Assembly (NCBI RefSeq): GCF_001544375.1
Contig: NZ_BCQJ01000002.1
Coordinates: 248,001-312,000, forward strand
From: Enterococcus canis NBRC 100695
GTDB taxonomy: Bacteria > Bacillota > Bacilli > Lactobacillales > Enterococcaceae
DNA length: 64,000 nt
Direction of reading: 5' to 3'
Positions 36,462 to 45,301 of this stretch are shown in pieces. The notes beneath the pieces were generated by a model. It searched no databases. It was not told where the DNA came from and worked only from the letters and a program-made list of their open reading frames with translations. Both the position numbers and the translations under genes were made by a program. The first letter of the stretch is position 1, and every line of letters starts with the position of its first letter.

Positions 36462-38033
36462 TTATTTACCGGCGTCTTTGACGTAAATACTGCCAGTAGT
36501 AGTAGAAACGTAGATATCCGCTACTTGATCCGTGCCTGAACGACGGAATTGCAACAATTGGTTCGTCCGTTCTTTCTTCTCACGAATCACTTCATAGTCG
36601 GCCAAACGGCTATTGATGCTGCCTAGACTCGTTTTTGCAGTACCTTCTAAACTGATTTCATCAGGCAAAGCAATCTTGACGTTCCCATTAACAGAAGTTG
36701 CATTGACCTTCCGTAAATCATCATTCATCAAAGTAACTCGTACATCACCATTGATTAGGGAAACGCTCAAGTTTTGTGGCGCTGCTGTCACCGTCACATT
36801 ACCGTTGACCGTTTCAATCATGGTATCTAGTAAAGTACCCTTCATGACTTTGATTTCGCCATTAACACCTTCCACTTCCAGCATTGTTGCATCCAATTTT
36901 TGGAAGACTAAGTTGCCGTTAGTAGACTTAGTATAGACATCTTTGGCTTCTAACGTTTCCACAGTGATATTACCATTCAACAGTTTTACTGAAACATGGT
37001 CATATACACGAGCTGGCAAGTAGAATACTAAATCAGCACGGATCCGTTTATTAGGGATTTGGAAGCTGATTACTTCATCATCCACATCAATTTGGCTGCG
37101 TTCTAAGAAAGCTTCCATTGGTGTTTCTGAAGGCATTTTGCCGTATAGTTTGATTTTAGCTTCCACTTTGACATCTTCTTGATCCCAAGTTTTAAAAACG
37201 ATATTGCCGTTTGCAACTTTGACATCAATCAGACTAGCTTGGGGAGCTGGATAATTAAATTCGTGTTCAAACTTAGTAGACGCCACACTTGGTACTTTGA
37301 TGTTCACGTCTTTCCAGTCCATGTTATCATTGACTGCTTCTGAAAAAGTAGAAAAAGTTTTCTTCAAGAAACTGCCTAATTGGCTACCAGCTTCGCTCAT
37401 CTTTTCGCCTACTTGGTTCAAAGTGTCTGTTGCTTGGTCTTTCCAGTCTTCAGGAATTTCAAATTTGGAAGAGATTGTTTCCTTTTGTTCTTCCCAACGT
37501 TCCCGTCGAATTGACTTCAATTGTTCTTCCAAAGTATTCTTTTGTTCTTCTAAATCAGCTAAAGATGCTTCTAAATCTTTGATTTCTGCTTCGATCTTTT
37601 CACGATCAGCAACATCTTCTTCCGATAGGCTATCCAATTCTTCTTTAGTATTGAATTCCATCAAGCCTTCACGTTTTTCTGTTAGCTCGATTTTTAAGCC
37701 TTTGATTTCGACATTTACTTCATCTAATTCAGCTGAAGCTTTATTCGCTTCCGTTGCCAAATTGTCTAAGATTTTTTCTAAGCGTTCTTTATCTTCAGAT
37801 TCAGGATCTTTAGGCGTTTCAGCAGTTTCCTGTTCTTCTGCTTCGGATGCCCGTAATTTTTCCATCAATTCATCTGAAACTTTACCAGCTTCAGGAGTTG
37901 CTGCTTCATCGGCAGCTCGTTTCAATTGTGTTTCATTCTTTTCAGTTGCCATATTTTCTAAGAGAACCAATGCTTCTTCAGTTGAAAGGATCCCTTTTTT
38001 CACAAGATCCAAGACACGTTCGCGTTCTTTCAT
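36462..38033 (-). CDS. liaX: LiaX-like envelope stress protein (coiled coil plus DUF4097 beta-solenoid)
   Basis: A 523-residue protein. The N-terminal ~40 residues (LDLVKKGILSTEEALVLLEN) resemble a SHOCT-like helical domain. A long acidic coiled coil (about 45-190) follows. The C-terminal half is a DUF4097 repeat region with recurring NGN, NGE and NGD turns (ANGNIVF, LNGNITV, TNGNLVF, VNGEIKV). In E. faecalis LiaX senses daptomycin and antimicrobial peptides and restrains LiaFSR. The match is by architecture, the following PspC and YvlD genes, and location beside phoU-pst. It has a strong promoter with an upstream inverted repeat. Confidence 0.85.
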   Translation of the reverse strand: MKERERVLDLVKKGILSTEEALVLLENMATEKNETQLKRAADEAATPEAGKVSDELMEKLRASEAEEQETAETPKDPESEDKERLEKILDNLATEANKASAELDEVNVEIKGLKIELTEKREGLMEFNTKEELDSLSEEDVADREKIEAEIKDLEASLADLEEQKNTLEEQLKSIRRERWEEQKETISSKFEIPEDWKDQATDTLNQVGEKMSEAGSQLGSFLKKTFSTFSEAVNDNMDWKDVNIKVPSVASTKFEHEFNYPAPQASLIDVKVANGNIVFKTWDQEDVKVEAKIKLYGKMPSETPMEAFLERSQIDVDDEVISFQIPNKRIRADLVFYLPARVYDHVSVKLLNGNITVETLEAKDVYTKSTNGNLVFQKLDATMLEVEGVNGEIKVMKGTLLDTMIETVNGNVTVTAAPQNLSVSLINGDVRVTLMNDDLRKVNATSVNGNVKIALPDEISLEGTAKTSLGSINSRLADYEVIREKKERTNQLLQFRRSGTDQVADIYVSTTTGSIYVKDAGK

Positions 38034-38094
38034 GGGTAGTTCCTCCTTTAAGGATAATTCGCCTGATTTAACAGGTGGCCTTCATTACATACTC

Positions 38095-38123
38095 ATTATG
38101 CCCTCTCACAGGAGATTTGTCAT
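38095..38123 (-). promoter_or_regulatory. Promoter of liaXYZ
   Basis: ATGACA, 17-nt spacer, CATAAT on the minus strand, about 60 nt before liaX. Confidence 0.65.
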
Positions 38124-38126
38124 AGG

Positions 38127-38151
38127 ACCTAAGAACGATTTCTTCCTAGGT
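38127..38151. promoter_or_regulatory. Candidate LiaR-binding inverted repeat
   Basis: ACCTA-G-GAA and TTC-T-TAGGT arms separated by about 7 nt lie 3 nt upstream of the liaX -35, the classic position for a response-regulator activator. Confidence 0.5.
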
Positions 38152-38260
38152 TTCCAGTTAGAGAAGTCTCTTTTCTTATTATTCCATGAATTACAGCATT
38201 TGACAAAGAATTCAATTAGCGCGACCGACAGCAGACTTTCACGTTGGCTAACTCAAAAAC

Positions 38261-38290
38261 AAAAAAACTGCCGTCTCTAAAGACGACAGC
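38261..38290 (-). terminator. Terminator of the pst-phoU operon
   Basis: A CTGTCGTCT/AGACGGCAG stem with a TTAG loop (one G-T pair) followed by seven T residues, 5 nt after the phoU stop. Confidence 0.9.
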
Positions 38291-38295
38291 AAATT

Positions 38296-38979
38296 TTAGG
38301 AAATTTGATCCATTGAATGGTTTGTGTTTAACTCCGTGATTTTACCCGTAGACAAGTAAACAATCCATTCACAGATGTTGGTAACGTAGTCGCCGATCCG
38401 CTCTAAGAAGCTAGCAACGTGCAAGTAGTCGTTTCCGCTGACGATGGTTTCTGGATCTGCCTTCATATAATCAATGGTATCCGCATAGATTTTATTGAAG
38501 TGCGCATTGATTTCTTCATCCTTCTTGGCGATTTCACGAGCTGCCTTAGCGTCTTCTTTAATGTAAGCATTTAAGACGGCATCCACCATTTCCTTCACAT
38601 AATCAGACATCGCAGTGATTTCCTTTTCAATTTCAGGAATCCGTGTTTGTCCTTTCACCCTAATTGTGGCTTTGGCGATAGAAACCGCGTGGTCCCCCAT
38701 CCGTTCCAAATCTGAGCTGGCTTTCATAATCGTAATGATCATGCGCAGGTCAGTTGTAACCGGCTGTTGCAAGGCGATCATTTCAAAGCTTTTCTTTTCC
38801 AGCTTGATTTCCATGTCGTTGATGTTCACGTCATCTTTCACGACTTCCTTGGCCAATTCCTTATCATGCTTTGTAAAAGCTCGAACTGACTTATGGATCG
38901 CGTCGCTGACCATCATCCCCATTTCATAAAACTGATTATGGAGTTTCAGTAAATCCTCTTCAAATTGTGTACGCAACAT
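38296..38979 (-). CDS. phoU: Phosphate signalling protein PhoU
   Basis: Helical protein of 227 residues made of two PhoU repeats. The metal-binding E/D motifs are visible in SSDLERMGDHAVSIAKA and ASFLERIGDYVTNICEW. PhoU restrains the PhoR sensor kinase and Pst transport when phosphate is plentiful. AAGGAGG lies upstream of the ATG. It is the last gene of the pst operon, 15 nt after pstB. Confidence 0.96.
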   Translation of the reverse strand: MLRTQFEEDLLKLHNQFYEMGMMVSDAIHKSVRAFTKHDKELAKEVVKDDVNINDMEIKLEKKSFEMIALQQPVTTDLRMIITIMKASSDLERMGDHAVSIAKATIRVKGQTRIPEIEKEITAMSDYVKEMVDAVLNAYIKEDAKAAREIAKKDEEINAHFNKIYADTIDYMKADPETIVSGNDYLHVASFLERIGDYVTNICEWIVYLSTGKITELNTNHSMDQIS

Positions 38980-38994
38980 TTGTTTCGATCCTCC

Positions 38995-39753
38995 TTATCC
39001 AAATTTTCCAGAGATATAGTCTTCTGTTTCCTGTTTTCCAGGATTCAAGAAGATTTTACGTGTTTCGTCGAATTCGATGAGGTTGCCATCTAAAAAGAAA
39101 GCTGTCTTATCCGAGATCCGGGATGCCTGTGACATGTTGTGAGTGACCATGATCATGGTATATTTCTCTTTCAGCTCCAATAACATGTTTTCAATTTTCC
39201 CAGTGGAGACTGGATCTAGCGCACTAGTAGGTTCATCCAGCAAAATGATTTCGGGATTGACTGCTAAAACCCGCGCGATACAAACCCGTTGTTGCTGCCC
39301 ACCAGACAGTGACAATGCACTTTTATGCAGCTTGTCTTTCACATCGTCCCAAACTGCAGCTGCTTTCAAGCTAGATTCTACTGCCTCATCTAATTTCGTT
39401 TTATCTTTGATTCCTTTTAATTTTAACCCATAAATAACATTTTCGTAAATAGAAAATGGAAAAGGATTTGGTTGCTGGAAAACCATTCCGATTTCTTTTC
39501 TTAATTCAACGGTATCCGTCTTCGGTCCATAGATATCTTGGCCCTTGTAAAGCACATTCCCAGTGATAGTCACCCCAGGAATCAAGTCATTCATGCGGTT
39601 CAATGAGCGCAGATAAGTCGACTTTCCACAGCCAGAGGGGCCAATCATTGCGGTGATTTCACCTTCATTGATGGACAAGCTGATACCCTTCAAGGCTTCC
39701 TTCTTTCCATAATACAAATGAAGATCCTTGGACGAAATAATTTCTTTTGCCAT
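38995..39753 (-). CDS. pstB: Phosphate ABC transporter ATP-binding protein (copy 1)
   Basis: ATPase subunit of PstSCAB phosphate import, 252 residues. Walker A is GPSGCGKST, the signature [13 protein letters not shown], and Walker [13 protein letters not shown]. Two tandem pstB genes are present, as in streptococci and enterococci. This one lies nearest phoU, 12 nt after the other copy. Confidence 0.95.
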   Translation of the reverse strand: MAKEIISSKDLHLYYGKKEALKGISLSINEGEITAMIGPSGCGKSTYLRSLNRMNDLIPGVTITGNVLYKGQDIYGPKTDTVELRKEIGMVFQQPNPFPFSIYENVIYGLKLKGIKDKTKLDEAVESSLKAAAVWDDVKDKLHKSALSLSGGQQQRVCIARVLAVNPEIILLDEPTSALDPVSTGKIENMLLELKEKYTMIMVTHNMSQASRISDKTAFFLDGNLIEFDETRKIFLNPGKQETEDYISGKFG

Positions 39754-39765
39754 TTGTGAAGCCTC

Positions 39766-40572
39766 CTAACCAAAGTGTCCTGAAACGTAGTCTTCTGTTG
39801 CTTGGATCTTCGGACGTGTAAAGATTTTACGAGTCTCATCATATTCAATCACTTTGCCTAAGTAGAAAAAGGCTGTGTAATCGCTGATCCGGGCTGCTTG
39901 TTGCATATTGTGGGTCACGATGATAATCGTATAATCTTTTTTCAAATTAACTAAAGTTTCTTCCACCGTCCCTGTCGAAATAGGGTCCAGAGCGCTAGCT
40001 GGTTCATCTAGTAATAAGATGTCTGGTTTCATTGCGATAGCCCGGGCAATACATAGACGTTGTTGTTGCCCACCTGATAAAGCCAACGCACTTTTATCCA
40101 AGCTGTCTTTAACTTGGTCCCAAAGTGCCGCTTGTTTCAAGCTGGTCTCCACAATCTCATCCAATTGCTTTTTATCCTTCATGCCATGTTGCTTTAAAGC
40201 GAAGGTGATATTTTCGTAAATTGATTTGCTAAAGGGATTAGGTCGTTGGAAGACCATCCCGATATGTTTCCGCATCTCATAGACATCGACATTTTGCGCG
40301 TTGATGTCTACTCCTTTGTACATGATTTCACCAGTAATCTTTGTGTTAGGGATACTATCATTCATGCGGTTCAAGGAACGTAGATAAGTGGATTTCCCAC
40401 ACCCTGAGGGACCAATTAATGCGGTGATTTTATTCTTTTCAAATTGTAAATCAACACCCTTGATTGCTTCGTTGTCGCCGTACCAAACATGCAGGTCATT
40501 GGTATGTAAAGCTTCGGGTTGCTTTTCATCTAGTTGGATGAGATAACGATCATCCCAATTATACTCTTTCAT
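39766..40572 (-). CDS. pstB: Phosphate ABC transporter ATP-binding protein (copy 2)
   Basis: Second PstB paralogue, 268 residues, with an N-terminal extension of about 20 residues compared with copy 1 ([19 protein letters not shown]). Walker [10 protein letters not shown], signature [13 protein letters not shown] and Walker [13 protein letters not shown] are intact, so both copies appear functional. They could form a heterodimer or alternate subunits. It follows pstA by 13 nt. Confidence 0.95.
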   Translation of the reverse strand: MKEYNWDDRYLIQLDEKQPEALHTNDLHVWYGDNEAIKGVDLQFEKNKITALIGPSGCGKSTYLRSLNRMNDSIPNTKITGEIMYKGVDINAQNVDVYEMRKHIGMVFQRPNPFSKSIYENITFALKQHGMKDKKQLDEIVETSLKQAALWDQVKDSLDKSALALSGGQQQRLCIARAIAMKPDILLLDEPASALDPISTGTVEETLVNLKKDYTIIIVTHNMQQAARISDYTAFFYLGKVIEYDETRKIFTRPKIQATEDYVSGHFG

Positions 40573-40585
40573 AGATTCTATCTCC

Positions 40586-41470
40586 TTAAGCGGAAGTCAT
40601 TTTGCGGTAAAGACGTTTGCCGATAAAGCGTGCGCTGAAGTTGAACAGCAGCACCACGAGAATTAGGACTGCTGAGGCACCAGCAGAAACCGCCGCGCCA
40701 TCTGGCATAGTCCCTTCGGTATTGATTTTCCAAATATGAACGGCTAACGTTTCCGCTTGCCGGAAAATACTGATTGGACTAGAAACACTTAGTGGATTCC
40801 AGTTAGAGAAATCAAGCGCTGGCGCACTTTGACCAGCTGTATAAATCAAGGCAGCGGCTTCCCCGAAGATCCGGCCAGAACTTAAGATAACCCCGGTTAG
40901 AATGCCAGGCGTTGCTTCTGGAACCACTACCTTTAGAACTGTTTCCCAGCGTGATAGACCGAGAGCGAGCCCCGCCTCCCGCTGCGTGTAATGGACAGCT
41001 TGGAGTGATTCTTCCACATTCCGGGTCAATAACGGCAAGTTGAAGAAGGTCAAGGCTAAGGCCCCTGAAATGATGGAGAACCCATAACCCATTTGCACAA
41101 CGAAGATCAAGAATCCGAAAAGCCCGACTACCACAGAAGGTAATGAAGATAAGATTTCAATTGAGGTCCGGATAATATCCGTCAGCCAGTTTTTCTTAGC
41201 ATATTCTGATAAGTAGATTCCAGCACCTAATGATAGGGGAAAACTAATCAGCATGGTAATTAATAATAAATATAGGGAGTTGAATAATTGAATTCCAATC
41301 CCGCCCCCTGTTTGATAGGCTTTAGAGGGTTTTGTCAAGAAGTCCCACGAAATATGTGGCAAGCCGCGGACTAAAATGTATAAAAGTAAGGCCGCCAAAA
41401 TCAAGACGATGATCCCGGAGATTCCGTAAAGGATTCCTGTGGCGATTTTATCAGAGCGTTTTGCATTCAT
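40586..41470 (-). CDS. pstA: Phosphate ABC transporter permease PstA
   Basis: Permease subunit of 294 residues with six hydrophobic helices and the EAA-like loop [20 protein letters not shown]. It overlaps the pstC stop codon by one nucleotide (TAATG). With PstC it forms the channel for phosphate delivered by PstS. Confidence 0.95.
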   Translation of the reverse strand: MNAKRSDKIATGILYGISGIIVLILAALLLYILVRGLPHISWDFLTKPSKAYQTGGGIGIQLFNSLYLLLITMLISFPLSLGAGIYLSEYAKKNWLTDIIRTSIEILSSLPSVVVGLFGFLIFVVQMGYGFSIISGALALTFFNLPLLTRNVEESLQAVHYTQREAGLALGLSRWETVLKVVVPEATPGILTGVILSSGRIFGEAAALIYTAGQSAPALDFSNWNPLSVSSPISIFRQAETLAVHIWKINTEGTMPDGAAVSAGASAVLILVVLLFNFSARFIGKRLYRKMTSA

Positions 41471-42390
41471 TATTTCAAGGCTCCTTTCTTCCCAATCAAG
41501 CGGATCACGATATTAAAGATCAAGGACATCAGCAATAAGATCAAGGCTAATGACCATAAGACGTTATTTTCAACGGTACCCATGATGGTATTTCCGATTC
41601 CCATTGTTAAGATACTAGTTAAAGTAGAAGCCGGTGTTGTCAAACTGCTTGGCATAATCGCGGCATTCCCGATAACCATTTGGATTGCCAAAGCTTCCCC
41701 AAAGGCCCGCGCCATGCCAAATACAACGGCTGTCAAAATTCCTGGTACCGCTGCTCGCAATACCACTTTGTAAATCGTTTGCCAACGAGTTGCTCCTAAG
41801 GCTAAAGAGGCCTCCCGGTAATGACGAGGGACAGCTTTTAAAGCATCAACGGTCATCGTCGTAACCGTTGGTAAAATCATGACGAACAACACAAAGGTCC
41901 CCGCCAAGATCCCGAAACCAGTTCCGCCAAAGATGGAACGAACAAAAGGTACGATTACTGTTAACCCGATAAACCCATAAACAACCGAAGGGATCCCCAC
42001 GAGTAATTCAATAACTGGTTGTAAAATTTTGGTTCCTGTCTTAGGGGAGATTTCCGTCATAAAGACCGCTGCGCCAATCGCAAAAGGCGTCGCCACAATG
42101 GCTGATAAAAAGGTCACAATAAAGGAACCCGTAATCATTGGTAAAGCTCCCACCATTGGTTTTCCATCGGGTCCTAAAGCACTAGGATTCCAATCCGTAC
42201 CAAACAGAAAGTCAAAGACATTGATACCATCAGTAAAAAAGGTTGCAAGCCCTTTGCTGGCAACAAAATAGAAAATCGAGAGCACAACGAGCACGATCAG
42301 CGCGATACATAAAAAACTGATGAATTTGCCGCGTTGCTCCATTTTGGATCGTTTTGATTTTGTTAATAACTCTTTTTGAATATCTTCCAA
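41470..42390 (-). CDS. pstC: Phosphate ABC transporter permease PstC
   Basis: Permease subunit of 306 residues with a cytoplasmic N-terminus and six membrane helices. The EAA-type loop EASLALGATRWQTIYKVVL is present. The start appears to be a TTG at 42390 with AAGGAGG 7 nt upstream. A terminator hairpin and Pho-type direct repeats separate it from pstS, so it may be transcribed less than pstS or from its own promoter. Confidence 0.94.
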   Translation of the reverse strand: MEDIQKELLTKSKRSKMEQRGKFISFLCIALIVLVVLSIFYFVASKGLATFFTDGINVFDFLFGTDWNPSALGPDGKPMVGALPMITGSFIVTFLSAIVATPFAIGAAVFMTEISPKTGTKILQPVIELLVGIPSVVYGFIGLTVIVPFVRSIFGGTGFGILAGTFVLFVMILPTVTTMTVDALKAVPRHYREASLALGATRWQTIYKVVLRAAVPGILTAVVFGMARAFGEALAIQMVIGNAAIMPSSLTTPASTLTSILTMGIGNTIMGTVENNVLWSLALILLLMSLIFNIVIRLIGKKGALK

Positions 42391-42449
42391 GATAATTCCT
42401 CCTTAACAAACACTGACAACCTTAGTTTACTGTTTAAACATCAATTTGG

Positions 42450-42497
42450 CATAAACTTCATGTAAAGAATATTGAGTTATTGTAAATTTTGTGTAAA
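42450..42497 (-). promoter_or_regulatory. Pho-box-like direct repeats upstream of pstC
   Basis: Four hexamers read on the minus strand (TTTACA, TTTACA, TTTACA, TTTATG) form two pairs, each with 11-bp period, 20 nt apart. This matches the TTHACA-N5 direct-repeat pattern bound by Bacillus PhoP. Assignment to the local PhoP homologue is inferred. Confidence 0.55.
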
Positions 42498-42541
42498 GAA
42501 AAAGAGCCGGAAACCAGATTTATATCCTGCGTTCCCGACTC
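42496..42541 (-). terminator. Terminator or attenuator between pstS and pstC
   Basis: A GAG-CGGGAAC stem with imperfect complement GTTTCCGGCTC is followed by TTTTTCTTT on the minus strand. This would make pstS more abundant than pstCAB. Confidence 0.75.
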
Positions 42542-42547
42542 GCTTCT

Positions 42548-43399
42548 CTACTTAACTAAATTGCCTTCCCAATCACGTTCCACTTGCATTTTCGAAACGG
42601 GAATATAACCTAATTGTTCCACCACTGACCCTTGAATCTTCTCCGACAACATGAAGTCTAAAAACTCTTTTGTAAGTTTTTTAGGTTCGCCTTTGGTATA
42701 CATGTGTTCATAAGACCAGATTTTCCATTTATTGGTTGTAACATTCTCATCTGTTGGTTCTACCCCATCAATAGCTAATGTCGCTACATCATCAGATACG
42801 TAAGAAAAGGCCGTGTAACTAACTGCTCCCGGTGTATCGGCTACGATTTGGCGCACCATTCCACTGGAATCTTGCTCTTGCGCTTTGATCGCGGTTTGAC
42901 CATTTAAAACCCATTTCTCAAATGTTGCTCGCGTACCGCTGCCGGCCGCACGGTTTAACAAGACGATTGGCAGATCTTTCCCGCCTAATTCTTGCCAGTT
43001 CGTTATTTCTCCTAGGAAAATTTTACGCAGATTTTCCATGGAAATCTCTTTCACCCCAACACCTTTGTTGGCAATAGGCGTGATCCCAACTACCGCCACT
43101 TTGTGGTCGACTAACTGCCCCGCATCAATCCCGTTCTTTTCTTCGGCAAAGAGATCGGAATTCCCGATATCAACAGCTCCAGCTTGAACCTGACTTAAAC
43201 CAGTCCCACTTCCGCCGCCCTGAACATTGATAAAACGACCGGGGTTTTCACTGCTATACTCTTCACCCGCCGTTTCCACCAAAGGCTGTAATGCCGATGA
43301 ACCCACGGCTGTGATAGATTCGCCGCGATCGATCCAGCTAGCACAACCGCCTAAAACGAATACTGTTGCCAAAATTAATAATAGGCTAAATTTCTTCAT
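42548..43399 (-). CDS. pstS: Phosphate-binding lipoprotein PstS
   Basis: Extracellular phosphate-binding lipoprotein of 283 residues. The signal peptide KKFSLLLILATVFVLGG ends in the lipobox LGGC, the substrate for Lgt (30.1 kb). Phosphate loops include TAVGSSALQPL, GGGSGTGLSQ and AAGSGTRATFE. The ATG at 43399 has GGAGG 7 nt upstream. It is the first gene of the pst cluster. A palindrome covers the -35 of its promoter. Confidence 0.95.
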   Translation of the reverse strand: MKKFSLLLILATVFVLGGCASWIDRGESITAVGSSALQPLVETAGEEYSSENPGRFINVQGGGSGTGLSQVQAGAVDIGNSDLFAEEKNGIDAGQLVDHKVAVVGITPIANKGVGVKEISMENLRKIFLGEITNWQELGGKDLPIVLLNRAAGSGTRATFEKWVLNGQTAIKAQEQDSSGMVRQIVADTPGAVSYTAFSYVSDDVATLAIDGVEPTDENVTTNKWKIWSYEHMYTKGEPKKLTKEFLDFMLSEKIQGSVVEQLGYIPVSKMQVERDWEGNLVK

Positions 43400-43429
43400 T
43401 TGTTTTCCTCCAATAATCAAATCAAGTAC

Positions 43430-43471
43430 ATTTTACATTACCTGCTCCAAAAATGTAACCGCAAGTTACAT
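43430..43471 (-). promoter_or_regulatory. pstS promoter with palindromic operator
   Basis: TTACAT (43453-43458), 17-nt spacer, TAAAAT (43430-43435) on the minus strand. A perfect inverted repeat ATGTAAC-N5-GTTACAT (43453-43471) covers the -35. TTACAT also recurs on the plus strand at 43433 and 43466, 33 bp apart. Confidence 0.6.
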
Positions 43472-43516
43472 TTTCTTGCGTTGTTAGAAAAAGGACTACT
43501 CCCGATTTTAGCTTTG

Positions 43517-43525
43517 TGGTATACT
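43517..43525 (+). promoter_or_regulatory. Extended -10 promoter of the candidate small RNA
   Basis: TGG followed by TATACT on the plus strand. The -35 is weak. Confidence 0.5.
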
Positions 43526-43531
43526 GATGCT

Positions 43532-43692
43532 GAAATGTGCAGTTTATCACGTAAGATACAGACGTCGTTGATCCCCGATTCATGGCGAACTGTCGATACT
43601 GTCGTTTCACAAAACAAATCATTTTCCCCAAAAATGATTTGTTATCATCCCTTAGGAGACCAAGGCTTATGGCTTTGGTCTTCTTTTTTTAT
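43532..43692 (+). ncRNA. Candidate small RNA between pstS and cls
   Basis: A ~160-nt plus-strand unit without a plausible coding frame (no ribosome site, and the only long frame runs through the terminator). It starts just after an extended -10 and ends in a strong plus-strand terminator. In between, an irregular rod (TGAAA/TTTCA outermost, then CAGT-ATC/GATACTG, then CAG-TCG/CGA-CTG) and a separate hairpin AACAAATCATTTT/AAAATGATTTGTT can form. Neither neighbouring gene is on this strand. It does not match 6S, SRP RNA, tmRNA or RNase P as I know them. Expression is unproven. Confidence 0.4.
43656..43692 (+). terminator. Plus-strand terminator with no protein gene upstream
   Basis: A GACCAAGGC/GCTTTGGTC-type stem with a short loop is followed by TTCTTTTTTT on the plus strand. 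On the minus strand no T run follows the stem, so it does not serve cls. Confidence 0.8.
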
Positions 43693-43703
43693 TAAAAAGA
43701 TAG

Positions 43704-45152
43704 TTAAAGTAATGGTGATAGCAAGCGCGCAAAGCCTTCTTTAACCTTGATCCAAAAGCCGCGCAGCTCATATTTCTCAATCGTTAGCAATTCTGAATTA
43801 GTTGAGTCGTGATAAAAAGCGTCGCGAACCTTTCCGGCAAAAGCCGCATCATAAATGATGGTATTGACCTCAAAATCCAAGCGAAAAGAGCGATTGTCAA
43901 TATTGGCAGAGCCGACAGAGACGATTCCTCCATCGATAATAACTGTTTTGGCATGCATGAAACCAATCTCGTAGGTCTCAACGATGGCTCCGTACTCTAA
44001 GAGTTCCGCTGCAAAAGAGTAAGTTGCCCAGTAAACTAAAATATGGTCCGGCTTATTGGGAATTTGCAGCCGTACTTTAACTCCCGACAAAAGGGCTAGC
44101 TTCAAAGCTTCATGGATGGACCCGTCTGGAATATAGTATGGCGTTTGAATCAAAATTTCATGTTTGGCTTGTGAAATCATTTTCAGGTAGGCCATCTTAA
44201 TTTGCTCATGTTCAGAGTCAGGACCGCTGGTAATCACTTGTGCATCGATCGCCCCTAACGAGTCAATCTTAGGAAAATAATGCTGATCATAGGTTAACTC
44301 GTTGGAATGTTGTGAATTCCAATCCATCAAAAAGCGATTTTGCAAGGAATAGACCGCATCGCCGTGGATGCGCAAATGATTATCGCGCCAATAGCCAAAT
44401 TTTGCCACTAACCCTAAGTATTCATCGCCAACATTAAAGCCACCTGTATAACCGATTTTTCCGTCAATTACTACGATTTTACGATGATTGCGATAATTAC
44501 TACGTGGATTGAGGTACGGTAAAAACAAAGGGAAAAATAAAATAACTTGACCGCCAGCTGCCCGCAGCTCCTCAAAAAAGGTTTTGTTAACCTGAATACT
44601 CCCCCAAGCATCCAATAAGACCCGGACCTCCACACCCCGTTGTGCAGCGGCCGTCAAATGCTGCCGCACCTTCCGTCCCAATTCATCGTCTCGGTAAATA
44701 TAATATTGCAAATGGATATGATGCTCAGCTTGGTCGATATCTGCCAACAAAGCGGCAAATTTTTCCTGACCATCTGTATAAAGTTGAATCTCGTTATTAG
44801 TCGTATATAAGGAACTTTCAAAAACCGTCAACATATAAATCAACTGACGGACATCCACATGATCTGTCGGCGGCTTAGGAAAAACGCCACGAGCAAAAGC
44901 TCGCTTCTGTGCCTCGATTTCTGTATTCAGCCCCAATTTTGGCTGCATCTTCACATCAAACATTTTATCCTTGGACAAGCCTCTACCAAAATAAATATAG
45001 AGGAAGAAACCTAGAATCGGGATAAAAATCAAAACCAGCAGCCATGCCCAAGTTTGCGCCGTCTCCCGCCGTTCTCGGAAAATAATAATCAATGATAAGA
45101 GCATATTCGCAATAATCAGCACGATATACAAATTGTCCCAGATAAACCCCAC
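43704..45152 (-). CDS. cls: Cardiolipin synthase
   Basis: Phospholipase D-family enzyme condensing two phosphatidylglycerols to cardiolipin, 482 residues. Two N-terminal membrane helices (about 5-60) precede two HKD motifs: HRKIVVIDGKIGYTGG near residue 218 and HAKTVIIDGGIVSVGSAN near residue 396. The start is GTG at 45152 with GAGGAGG about 9 nt upstream. In enterococci Cls and LiaFSR changes are both linked to daptomycin resistance; here the genes lie 6 kb apart. No clear terminator is seen on its own strand. Confidence 0.93.
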   Translation of the reverse strand: MGFIWDNLYIVLIIANMLLSLIIIFRERRETAQTWAWLLVLIFIPILGFFLYIYFGRGLSKDKMFDVKMQPKLGLNTEIEAQKRAFARGVFPKPPTDHVDVRQLIYMLTVFESSLYTTNNEIQLYTDGQEKFAALLADIDQAEHHIHLQYYIYRDDELGRKVRQHLTAAAQRGVEVRVLLDAWGSIQVNKTFFEELRAAGGQVILFFPLFLPYLNPRSNYRNHRKIVVIDGKIGYTGGFNVGDEYLGLVAKFGYWRDNHLRIHGDAVYSLQNRFLMDWNSQHSNELTYDQHYFPKIDSLGAIDAQVITSGPDSEHEQIKMAYLKMISQAKHEILIQTPYYIPDGSIHEALKLALLSGVKVRLQIPNKPDHILVYWATYSFAAELLEYGAIVETYEIGFMHAKTVIIDGGIVSVGSANIDNRSFRLDFEVNTIIYDAAFAGKVRDAFYHDSTNSELLTIEKYELRGFWIKVKEGFARLLSPLL

Positions 45153-45265
45153 AGTTTGCCACCTCCTCTTTCAAATCAAGCATATCGAAGTTACGCAGAT
45201 AAGTAAAGTTCGGTGCAAGCGTCCTCAAATAATTTTGAAATCGCTCGTTTTTCCTTATTTCGGCA

Positions 45266-45296
45266 ATAAAAAAAGCCGGGAACAAGTCCCAGCTTT
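45266..45296 (-). terminator. Terminator of ftsEX
   Basis: An AAGC-GGGA/TCCC-GCTT stem with loop CTTGT followed by seven T residues, 6 nt after the ftsX stop. Confidence 0.88.
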
Positions 45297-45301
45297 TGAG
45301 A

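Noticed and set aside
37297-38280. A 327-codon plus-strand frame opposite liaX
   Set aside because: It is the antisense shadow of the charged coiled coil of liaX, rich in serine and phenylalanine, with no ribosome site.
43400-43744. A 114-codon plus-strand frame across the pstS-cls gap
   Set aside because: It starts inside the pstS leader, passes through a strong terminator and ends antisense in cls; no Shine-Dalgarno. The region is better explained as promoter plus candidate RNA.
44983-45285. A 100-codon minus-strand frame upstream of and overlapping cls
   Set aside because: It overlaps the cls start in another frame, lies partly in the ftsX terminator side and has no recognisable motif.
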